Source of the DNA: Virgibacillus siamensis
GTDB taxonomy: Bacteria; Bacillota; Bacilli; Bacillales; Amphibacillaceae
DNA: 64,000 bases
Assembly: GCF_900162695.1 (NCBI RefSeq)
Contig: NZ_FUIH01000007.1
Coordinates: 1,302,001-1,366,000 of the forward strand
Direction: 5' to 3'
A program made the translations under genes and the position numbers. Below the pieces are notes generated by a model. That model saw nothing but the letters and a program-made list of their open reading frames with translations. It was not told where the DNA came from and did not search any database. Shown here one piece after another: positions 24,452 to 32,071 of this stretch; position 1 is the first letter of the stretch, and the number at the start of each line of letters is the position of its first letter.

Positions 24452-27265
24452 ATGGCAGGAAATGGCCAGTCTCGTACAGCAAGACGTAAACAAAAAAACT
24501 CAAAAAAGAAACCGATTTGGAGACGCATTTTTCTACTGGCTCTCATTGCTATACTGGTTATTGGGATAGGAGTTGCGGCTTTATTCTCCTACTATATTGC
24601 CACAGCCCCGGAAATTGATGCATCCAAACTGAAAAGTCCCTTTCCATCAAAAATTTATGACAGAGATGGAGAATTGATTGCCGACCTTGGTAATAAAGCA
24701 CGCACAAAAGTAGAATATGAGGATTTACCGGATGTTTTAATTGATGCCGTGACAGCTACAGAGGATTCCCGATTTTTTGAACATCCTGGCATTGATATTT
24801 GGCGTATCGGCGGAGCGGTTATCGGTAATATCACAAACGGCTTTGGCTCACAAGGTGCCAGTACAATCACACAGCAGCTCGTTGAAAAATCGTTCTTGAG
24901 TCATGAGAAGAAAATCAGTATCAAGGTACAGGAAATGTGGCTTGCCTTACAGCTTGAACAGGAATATTCCAAAAAGCAGATCCTTGAGATGTACCTGAAT
25001 AAAATTTATTACGGCAGTGGTGCTTATGGTGTAGGGAAAGCTGCTGAAGTATATTTTGGAAAAAGTGATTTAAGCAAACTTACATTGCCGGAAGCGGCGA
25101 TTTTAGCCGGACTTCCACAACGTCCGTCTGCTTACAACCCGTATGAGAATCCGAAACTAATGAAAGAACGGATGAAAACTGTCCTGTATCTGATGGTTCA
25201 GCACGATCGGATTACGAAAGAACAAGCAGAAAAAGCAGGCAACGTTGACATTAAATCCCTTCTCTCCAAAAAAGAGGAGAAAAATAATAAATACCTCGCT
25301 TTCCTTGATCGGGTTCGAAAAGAAGTGAAAAATAAAGTTGACGGTGCAGATATTTATACGGATGGATTAAAAATCTACACTACCATTGATACCGATATTC
25401 AGGAGCATGTACAATTTCTGTTATCTGAAAGTGAGAACAATCCTATCGATTATCCAGGTCCAATAACAGATTCAGAAGGCAATCAAGCCAAAATGAAAGC
25501 TGGAATGGTTGTACTGGACACGCAATCCGGAGCCATTAGAGCAATCGGCGGCGGACGTAATTACAAACATGGATTGAACTATGCAACAGACATAAGCCGG
25601 CAGCCGGGATCGACTTTCAAACCGATAATTGCATATGGTCCTGCAATTGAATCCAAACAATGGTCAACGTACCATCAGTTGAATGATGACGGCCCATTTG
25701 AAATCAAAGGAACAGATCAGGAAATCCATACTTGGGTAAACGGCGGTCACTATTATGATTGGGTCTCCATGCGGTTTGCACTAAGGGAGTCGCTTAACGT
25801 GCCCGCTGTAAAAACGCTGACAGAGGTTGGATACGACACAGCACAAAAGTTTGCGGAAAATCTTGGAATTGAATTTGCAGATGATAAGCTTACATTGACA
25901 GATGCAATTGGTGGGTCCGCAACAGGAACAAATCCGATGGAACTTGCTGGTGCCTATCGTGCCTTTGCAAATGGCGGTATTTATAATGAACCATACGCGG
26001 TTACCAAAGTAGAGTTTCCGGACACGGGTAAAACAGTAAATCTGAAACCGGAACCGGAAGCAGTTATGTCTGACTATACCGCATATATGATTACCGATAT
26101 GCTGAAAACAGCAATTACAGAAGGTACCGGTAAACTGGCGGATATACCCGGCATGCCGGTTGCAGGTAAAACAGGTACCACCAATTTGGAAGGAGTAGAT
26201 GGCAGTCCGGATTCATGGTTTACCGGATATACGACCAATTATACAATTTCAGCATGGACCGGATATAATAATCAGAAACTGGTGCTTCCGAACACGAAAA
26301 TTCCACATGCCTTGTTCAAGAATACCATGACGGAAATTTCCAAGGATATGGAAACACCTGATTTCGAAAAACCTGATTCGGTTGTTGAAGTGGGCGTTGA
26401 GGAAGGTTCAAGACCTGCTAAACTACCGAGTGCTTACACACCATCATCCGAGATTGTAAAGGAACTGTTTGTCAAGGGCCATGAACCAACATCAACTTCC
26501 GAAAAATTTGATCAGCTTGATCCTGTAAGTAACCTGAAAGGAACATATGATAAAGACGCTAATTCCATTAAGGTATCATGGGATTATAGCTCCGATGATA
26601 ATGTTTCCTTTGATATTAGAGCAAGTGTTAATGGCGGTTCCATGCAAAGTTTGTCATCGACTGATGACCAATCACTTGAAATTTCCAATGTAGAACCTGG
26701 TGCATCGTATCAAATTCAGGTTATCGCCATCAGCGATGATTCACAGGTCGATAGCAGTTCACCTGAAACAGTAACAGTTAAAGTACCTGGTGAAAACGAA
26801 AATAAAGAAGATGAAGAAAATGGCAATGAACCGATGAAGGTAACAGGTGTCAACGCATCATTTAATCCAGACAATAAAAAAGTAACCATGTCGTGGGATT
26901 ATTCCGGACCACCTGCAACGTATAATGTTGTCATTCAAGGAATATCTTCACAGGAAGTTTCATCGACAAATGCATCCTACTCCTTGGAGTTTCCGCATCC
27001 CGGTAAAACATATACCGTTTCGGTTGTCCCTATTGGTAAAAAAGGAAGCAACCAAGGACAGCAGGGTACTCCTGGAACGACCCAATTTACCGTACCAGCT
27101 GATTTCGGAGCTGATGAGGGCGGTGACGATGGAACGGGCGGCCCTGGAGAAGATGATGAAAACGGCGGGCCCGGCGGTGACAATGGAGCTGGTAACGGAG
27201 AAAATGGTCCCCCGGGAAATGGCGATGAAAATGGACCGGAAGATAACGGAAATTCAGATGAATAA
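24452..27265 (+). CDS. ponA: Class A penicillin-binding protein 1 with two C-terminal FN3 domains
   Basis: Bifunctional peptidoglycan polymerase and crosslinker. 937 residues: basic cytosolic tail, one membrane anchor (about 25-50), glycosyltransferase domain with catalytic E104 in ATEDSRFFEH and the QGASTITQQL motif, transpeptidase domain with S387-T-F-K390, S447-L-N and K573-T-G. Then follow two fibronectin-type-III-like repeats (about 690-785 and 797-890) and a Gly/Asp/Glu/Asn-rich tail of some 45 residues. B. subtilis PBP1 has a shorter C-terminal extension, so the second repeat is a noteworthy addition. Start supported by TGGAGGAAGA. Confidence 0.96.
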   Translation: MAGNGQSRTARRKQKNSKKKPIWRRIFLLALIAILVIGIGVAALFSYYIATAPEIDASKLKSPFPSKIYDRDGELIADLGNKARTKVEYEDLPDVLIDAVTATEDSRFFEHPGIDIWRIGGAVIGNITNGFGSQGASTITQQLVEKSFLSHEKKISIKVQEMWLALQLEQEYSKKQILEMYLNKIYYGSGAYGVGKAAEVYFGKSDLSKLTLPEAAILAGLPQRPSAYNPYENPKLMKERMKTVLYLMVQHDRITKEQAEKAGNVDIKSLLSKKEEKNNKYLAFLDRVRKEVKNKVDGADIYTDGLKIYTTIDTDIQEHVQFLLSESENNPIDYPGPITDSEGNQAKMKAGMVVLDTQSGAIRAIGGGRNYKHGLNYATDISRQPGSTFKPIIAYGPAIESKQWSTYHQLNDDGPFEIKGTDQEIHTWVNGGHYYDWVSMRFALRESLNVPAVKTLTEVGYDTAQKFAENLGIEFADDKLTLTDAIGGSATGTNPMELAGAYRAFANGGIYNEPYAVTKVEFPDTGKTVNLKPEPEAVMSDYTAYMITDMLKTAITEGTGKLADIPGMPVAGKTGTTNLEGVDGSPDSWFTGYTTNYTISAWTGYNNQKLVLPNTKIPHALFKNTMTEISKDMETPDFEKPDSVVEVGVEEGSRPAKLPSAYTPSSEIVKELFVKGHEPTSTSEKFDQLDPVSNLKGTYDKDANSIKVSWDYSSDDNVSFDIRASVNGGSMQSLSSTDDQSLEISNVEPGASYQIQVIAISDDSQVDSSSPETVTVKVPGENENKEDEENGNEPMKVTGVNASFNPDNKKVTMSWDYSGPPATYNVVIQGISSQEVSSTNASYSLEFPHPGKTYTVSVVPIGKKGSNQGQQGTPGTTQFTVPADFGADEGGDDGTGGPGEDDENGGPGGDNGAGNGENGPPGNGDENGPEDNGNSDE

Positions 27266-27266
27266 C

Positions 27267-27305
27267 AAAATCCCGTATCACGATTATCGTGGTACGGGAT
27301 TTTTC
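27267..27305 (+). terminator. Intrinsic terminator of recU-ponA
   Basis: AAAATCCCGTA-CACG pairs with CGTG-TACGGGATTTTT; long GC-containing stem with T-run. Confidence 0.92.
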
Positions 27306-27341
27306 GTTTGGTATTTAACCTGTCAACGTATTTTTAGTAAA

Positions 27342-28010
27342 CTAAGCTTTTTTGACTGCTTTATCAAGCTTCTTCATTCGTTTTTGTCCCTCTCTGCACA
27401 ACTGCAGCAGCGGACATTCCGGACACTCCGGGTTACGTGCTTTACAATGATACCGTCCAAAGAAAATCATCCTGTGATGGGTATCAGCCCATTCTTCTTT
27501 AGGCACCTTCCGCATTAACGTCTGTTCCACCTCCAGTACGGAATCTTTCCATCGGCAAATCGCCAGACGCTTGGCCACACGTTCCACATGTGTATCGACC
27601 GCAATTGCAGGTTCTTTAAAAGCAACTGAGGCAACAACATTCGCAGTTTTCCTTCCTACCCCCGCGAGTTGCATTAACGCGTCCCTTGATCTCGGTACCT
27701 CACCGTCATATTCGTCAAGCAGCATTTGACAGAGTTTACGGATATTCTTTGCTTTATTTCGGTATAAACCGATTGACTTAATGTCCTGCTGCAGTTCTTC
27801 AAGTGGAACAGCCAAATAATCTTCAGGGGATTTGTATTTTTTGAAAAGCGGTTCTGTAACTTTATTGACAAGTACATCTGTGCATTGTGCAGATAATAAA
27901 ACAGCTATTACAAGTTCAAAAGGATTGCTGTGTCTTAATTCACATTGGGCTTCCGGAAACATTTCCTTCATAATGCCAAGGCAATATTCAACTTGAGACT
28001 TGTTTAACAT
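27342..28010 (-). CDS. nth: Endonuclease III
   Basis: Bifunctional glycosylase/AP lyase removing oxidised pyrimidines in base excision repair. 222 residues: helix-hairpin-helix LAGVGRKTANVV with catalytic K121, D139 in VDTHVERV, and a complete 4Fe-4S cluster set C189-x6-C196-x2-C199-x5-C205. Downstream of dnaD by two bases, the same nth-dnaD-asnS order as B. subtilis. Confidence 0.95.
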   Translation of the reverse strand: MLNKSQVEYCLGIMKEMFPEAQCELRHSNPFELVIAVLLSAQCTDVLVNKVTEPLFKKYKSPEDYLAVPLEELQQDIKSIGLYRNKAKNIRKLCQMLLDEYDGEVPRSRDALMQLAGVGRKTANVVASVAFKEPAIAVDTHVERVAKRLAICRWKDSVLEVEQTLMRKVPKEEWADTHHRMIFFGRYHCKARNPECPECPLLQLCREGQKRMKKLDKAVKKA

Positions 28011-28012
28011 GC

Positions 28013-28699
28013 CTACTCCCCCTCTTCCAGCCAGTTATAGTAAAAGGATGTATCTCTCGTTTTCGGTTGTTCTTCTTGTTTATCTGCTTGCCGATTATGA
28101 AACTGTTTGCTTGCCTGACGCGCTTCATCAACGGAGTGGATTCCTTTCTTTTTCCACTCGCGAAGTATTCGGTCAATGTATTTGAAATTCAATTTCCCCA
28201 TTAATACTGATTCCCGTAACGCCGCTTTTATCAAGGATGGTACGATTTTATCTTCATCAAGCCATACATTGATCATTTCTATTTCAAACGGAGAAAGCGG
28301 ACGCCCGAATTCTTGTTCAAAGAGGATAAAGATCGTGCCATCCTCACTTTTTTCCGATGGTTTTTTTTCTTGTTCTTTAAACAATGTGTTCCATAACGGA
28401 TTTAAACTGTATGCTTCACTTATCTGATGTGATTCATTTTCAGTTTGTTCAATCGCAATCAAATTACGTTGAATTAGTTTGCGCAAAATCTCAGCACACT
28501 CTTTCTCCCCGAATGATAAATAAGATGCCAAATCTTCTGGTGTGGGAAAATCATTTTGTTCATTTAAAAAACGATGAATATGAATGATTACCATAACTTC
28601 TTTCTCATTGAGGTTTAATGAACTGTATGATTCAAGCAGTTTGAGTGGTATCTGAACCTGATTCAGCAATACGTCCTGAAAAGAAATGGACTTCTTCAT
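28013..28699 (-). CDS. dnaD: DNA replication protein DnaD
   Basis: Primosomal protein that works with DnaA, DnaB and DnaI in loading the replicative helicase. 228 residues: winged-helix DDBH1 domain at the N-terminus (SISFQDVLLNQVQIPLKLL…) and the DDBH2 domain (about 130-200) with FEQEFGRPLSPFEIEMI, IKAALRESVLMGKLNFKYI and ILREWKKKGI. The ATG at 28699 after GAGGTG is chosen; the longer frame adds 17 unlike residues. In an operon with asnS and nth. Confidence 0.93.
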   Translation of the reverse strand: MKKSISFQDVLLNQVQIPLKLLESYSSLNLNEKEVMVIIHIHRFLNEQNDFPTPEDLASYLSFGEKECAEILRKLIQRNLIAIEQTENESHQISEAYSLNPLWNTLFKEQEKKPSEKSEDGTIFILFEQEFGRPLSPFEIEMINVWLDEDKIVPSLIKAALRESVLMGKLNFKYIDRILREWKKKGIHSVDEARQASKQFHNRQADKQEEQPKTRDTSFYYNWLEEGE

Positions 28700-28772
28700 T
28701 TTATAACACCTCGTTAAAAGTATAACATGCGTAATAAAATCCCCTGCCATTGGAGCAAGGGATTTTCAATCT

Positions 28773-30065
28773 TTATGGATAAAGTCTGTTTAATAAGCGT
28801 GGGAATGGGATTGTTTCTCTAACATGTTCAACTCCGGACAGCCACGCTACTGTTCGTTCAAGGCCAAGACCAAATCCTGAGTGAGGAACACTACCGTACT
28901 GACGAAGTTCCAGATACCATTTATAAGCGTCACTGGTTAAATTGTGTTCTTCGTAACGTTGTTTCATTAGTTCCAAATCATCTATTCGCTGTGAACCGCC
29001 GATGATTTCACCATATCCTTCCGGTGCAATCAAATCAGCACATAGTACAACTTCGGAACGTTCCGGATCAGGTTTCATGTAAAATGCCTTTATTTCTGCA
29101 GGATAATTTGTAATAAATACCGGTTTATCAAAATGCTCCGCAATTGCTGTCTCGTGTGGCGCCCCAAAGTCTTCACCCCACTCAATATCGTTAAAGCCTT
29201 TCTCCTGCAGCAATTTAATCGCATCATCATAACTGATTCGCGGGAAAGGTGCCTTAATGTTCTCAAGTTTTGATGTATCCCTTTCAAGTATATTCAATTC
29301 AAGTTTACAATTTTCCAATACAGACTGAACAACGAAACTTACGTACTGTTCCTGGATTTCCAAACTTTCTTCATGATCCACAAAGACCATTTCAGGTTCA
29401 ATCATCCAAAATTCAATAAGATGTCTCCTGGTTTTCGATTTTTCAGCTCGGAAAGTCGGGCCAAATGAAAAGACCTTTCCAAGTGCCATCGCTGCAGCCT
29501 CCATATAAAGCTGTCCACTTTGCGATAAATACGCTTCTTCATCGAAATATTGTGTGTGGAACAATTCAGTTGTTCCCTCAGCAGAGGATCCGGTCAAGAT
29601 TGGCGGATCTACTTTTACATAACCATTATCATTAAAGAATTGATACGTTGAGCGAATAATTTCATTACGGATTTTCATGATGGCGTGCTGTTTTTTTGAA
29701 CGAAGCCATAAATGCCTGTGATCCATCAGGAATTCAGTACCATGTTCTTTTGGTGTAATCGGATAATCGGTTGCTTCCTGAATTAATTCAATATTGCTTA
29801 CTTGCATTTCATATCCAAACGGAGAACGTTTATCTTCAACAATTGTACCTGTAATATACATTGATGATTCCTGTGTCATATTTTTGGCCAAATGAAATGT
29901 CTCTTCTGATACATCATTTTTCACAACGACTCCTTGCATAAATCCGGAGCCATCACGAAGTTGTAAAAAAGCAATTTTACCACTGGACCGTTTATTGGAT
30001 AACCATGCCCCGATTGTCACTTCCTGTCCAAGTGAATTTGGTGCTTGTGAAATTGTTGTCTTCAA
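28773..30065 (-). CDS. asnS: Asparaginyl-tRNA synthetase, TTG start
   Basis: Charges tRNA-Asn; class IIb synthetase of 430 residues. OB-fold anticodon domain about 1-120, catalytic domain with motif 2 (FRAEKSKTRRHLIEFWMIEPE) and motif 3 (GFGLGLERTVAWLSG). GTGGAGG lies just upstream of the TTG at 30065, and the longer frame's ATG (30080) would sit within that site. No T-box leader is seen; it follows aspB by 18 bases, so aspartate supply and Asn-tRNA charging share a transcript. Confidence 0.95.
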   Translation of the reverse strand: MKTTISQAPNSLGQEVTIGAWLSNKRSSGKIAFLQLRDGSGFMQGVVVKNDVSEETFHLAKNMTQESSMYITGTIVEDKRSPFGYEMQVSNIELIQEATDYPITPKEHGTEFLMDHRHLWLRSKKQHAIMKIRNEIIRSTYQFFNDNGYVKVDPPILTGSSAEGTTELFHTQYFDEEAYLSQSGQLYMEAAAMALGKVFSFGPTFRAEKSKTRRHLIEFWMIEPEMVFVDHEESLEIQEQYVSFVVQSVLENCKLELNILERDTSKLENIKAPFPRISYDDAIKLLQEKGFNDIEWGEDFGAPHETAIAEHFDKPVFITNYPAEIKAFYMKPDPERSEVVLCADLIAPEGYGEIIGGSQRIDDLELMKQRYEEHNLTSDAYKWYLELRQYGSVPHSGFGLGLERTVAWLSGVEHVRETIPFPRLLNRLYP

Positions 30066-30083
30066 AAAAATTACCTCCACTGC

Positions 30084-31268
30084 CTAAGATTGATGGTTTA
30101 TTACAAAACGTTTTATGCGTGCCGCCGCCTCATTTAATAAATCAATTGAAATTGCATATGATAATCGTACATTATCGGGAAATCCGAATCCTGATCCTGG
30201 TACAAGGGCCACTTTTTCTTCTTCCAGAAGTGCTTTTACCCAGTCATCTGTTGAATCAAATCCATTTTTCTTCACAGCTTCTTTCACATTCGGAAATAAA
30301 TAAAACGCCCCTTTTGGTTTCTGACACGATACTCCCGGAATGTCATTTAATAATTCATAAAGTGTATCCAGGCGCTCACTAAAGGTATTACGCATTTCGT
30401 CACCAGCGTCTTCTTTAGAGCAATAGGCAGCAAGTGCAGCATATTGCGCTATTGATGTCGGATTGGATGTTGACTGTGAAGCCAGGCTGGTCATAGCTTT
30501 GATGATTTTTTGCGGTCCGGCGGCATAGCCAATCCGCCAGCCAGTCATGGAATGTGATTTGGAAACACCATTCACAACAATGGTATGCTCTTTTAACTGC
30601 TCTGATATACTTGCGATTGATACATGCTGATCCACAGTATAAATAAGTTTCTCATATATTTCATCTGACACAATTAAGATATTGTGTTTCAGACAAATTT
30701 GCCCGATTTTTTCAAGTTCATCCTTGCTATACATCATACCAGTCGGATTACTTGGTGAATTAATGATGACTGCTTTTGTTCTGTTTGAGATGGAATTTTC
30801 CAATTGCTCAGGTGTTATTTTGAAATTATTTGCTTCATCAGCTTCAACGACTACAGGTTTTCCACCCGCAAGTTTAACCTGTTCCGGATAGCTTACCCAA
30901 TATGGTGCAGGAACAATAACTTCGTCCCCTGCATTTAACAATACCTGAAATAAGGTATAAAGGGCATGTTTTGCACCGGTTGTAACGATTATTTCATCGG
31001 AGGAGTATGACAAATCATTATCCTGTTTAAACTTGGCCGCAATTGCTTCTTTAAGTTTCGGAATACCTCCTGAAGGGGTATATTTCGTAAACCCGTTTTG
31101 CATAGCTTCATTTGCAGCATCTATGATAAATTGCGGTGTATTAAAATCTGGTTCCCCTGCTGCTAAACCAATCACATCATGTCCTTCGTTTTTCAGTTCT
31201 TTCGCCTTTGCTGTTATCGCCAATGTTGATGATGGTGTTAATGTTTTAACTCGGTTTGCTAACTCCAT
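30084..31268 (-). CDS. aspB: Aspartate aminotransferase
   Basis: PLP enzyme making aspartate from oxaloacetate and glutamate. 394 residues of class I fold; SKSHSMTGWRIGY carries the PLP lysine, INSPSNPTGMMYS and SDEIYEKLIY the cofactor pocket, and the N-terminal GLAAGEPDFNTP the substrate segment. Position between ypmB and asnS matches B. subtilis. Confidence 0.96.
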   Translation of the reverse strand: MELANRVKTLTPSSTLAITAKAKELKNEGHDVIGLAAGEPDFNTPQFIIDAANEAMQNGFTKYTPSGGIPKLKEAIAAKFKQDNDLSYSSDEIIVTTGAKHALYTLFQVLLNAGDEVIVPAPYWVSYPEQVKLAGGKPVVVEADEANNFKITPEQLENSISNRTKAVIINSPSNPTGMMYSKDELEKIGQICLKHNILIVSDEIYEKLIYTVDQHVSIASISEQLKEHTIVVNGVSKSHSMTGWRIGYAAGPQKIIKAMTSLASQSTSNPTSIAQYAALAAYCSKEDAGDEMRNTFSERLDTLYELLNDIPGVSCQKPKGAFYLFPNVKEAVKKNGFDSTDDWVKALLEEEKVALVPGSGFGFPDNVRLSYAISIDLLNEAAARIKRFVINHQS

Positions 31269-31283
31269 GTAGTAATCCCCTTC

Positions 31284-31805
31284 CTAATTGAACATCTGTT
31301 TTAATCGAATCTGTTCAATCCGGCTTCCATCAAATATGGACAAATAATCGAAGACATATCGATCTGATTCATCAATAAATGTAACTTCCCAGGCTGCTTT
31401 CTCACCTATTAGTGCTGGTGTGATTTCGACAAGTTCGCATGTTCCGCACTGGGATTTCCATGCCTTCTGAATGGAAGTCTCCGGAATGATTTTCTTTCTA
31501 TCGATGACTTTTATATTGCCGCCTTTATCAGAAGACGGGTAAAAAGCAATTTTCTTTTGCATTTTTTTAGTTTGACCATAAACAATGTAGTACGCTTTTT
31601 CACCATGATACTGTTCAATTTTGTCAATAGAGCTGATGTTTGTTTCGTGTTTGACCGTTTGCTGTACTTCCGGATAGGATGCTGTCTTTGTTTTCTGGAT
31701 ATCATAATACAAATATACACTATAGATAAAACAAGAAAGTAAAATAATACATAAGATGCCGATTGTCCATTTAAGCCAGGCTGGTAAGTAAATGTTCATC
31801 TTCAT
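31284..31805 (-). CDS. ypmB: YpmB family protein (DUF5590, PepSY-like)
   Basis: 173-residue membrane-anchored protein of unknown function. One N-terminal membrane helix (about 12-32) and an extracellular part of two PepSY-like units (KAYYIVYGQTKKMQKK… and EKAAWEVTFIDESDRYVFDYLSIFDG…) with a CGTC pair between them. Its start overlaps the stop of an 11-codon open frame (ATGA) that has the only strong ribosome-binding site, so translation is probably coupled. Confidence 0.85.
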   Translation of the reverse strand: MKMNIYLPAWLKWTIGILCIILLSCFIYSVYLYYDIQKTKTASYPEVQQTVKHETNISSIDKIEQYHGEKAYYIVYGQTKKMQKKIAFYPSSDKGGNIKVIDRKKIIPETSIQKAWKSQCGTCELVEITPALIGEKAAWEVTFIDESDRYVFDYLSIFDGSRIEQIRLKQMFN

Positions 31806-31837
31806 GTTTCCAGCTTTATGAATTGTATATCCATCAT
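31802..31837 (-). CDS. Possible 11-codon leader or YpmA remnant
   Basis: GGAGGT lies three bases before ATGATG, opening a frame of 11 residues (MMDIQFIKLET) whose TGA overlaps the ypmB start. B. subtilis has the 56-residue ypmA in this spot. The frame may be a decayed ypmA kept for coupling, a leader peptide, or chance. Confidence 0.35.
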   Translation of the reverse strand: MMDIQFIKLET

Positions 31838-32020
31838 GTTACCTCCATTTAAAAATGCTTCTTGTTTTATCAAATTTTGCTACTCATAGAGTTCGCTGCA
31901 TTGACCAAACTATAAGTAACGTTGTAAATAAATGAACCCAATAAACAGTATAACAAGCATTGCAGCTAATGTGTTTAATTTTATTTATTTCAACAAAATT
32001 TTTCCTTCCCATACCAGCTT

Positions 32021-32056
32021 ATACTGATGCATCAATCGGTGCATCAGTATTTTTTT
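32021..32056 (+). terminator. Strong hairpin with T-run on the plus strand
   Basis: ATACTGATGCA and TGCATCAGTAT form an 11-bp perfect stem with a seven-base T-run on the plus strand. It would stop plus-strand transcription running towards dinG; on the minus strand there is no T-run after the stem. Confidence 0.7.
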
Positions 32057-32071
32057 AATAATAACATTTTT

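Noticed and set aside
30066..30083. Possible T-box leader for asnS
   Set aside because: Only 18 bases separate aspB and asnS, and no T-box sequence is visible upstream of aspB either.
31906..32013. Minus-strand frame of about 38 codons with one hydrophobic stretch (near 31.9-32.0 kb)
   Set aside because: No Shine-Dalgarno sequence before its ATG and no recognisable family; chance is likely in such AT-rich sequence.
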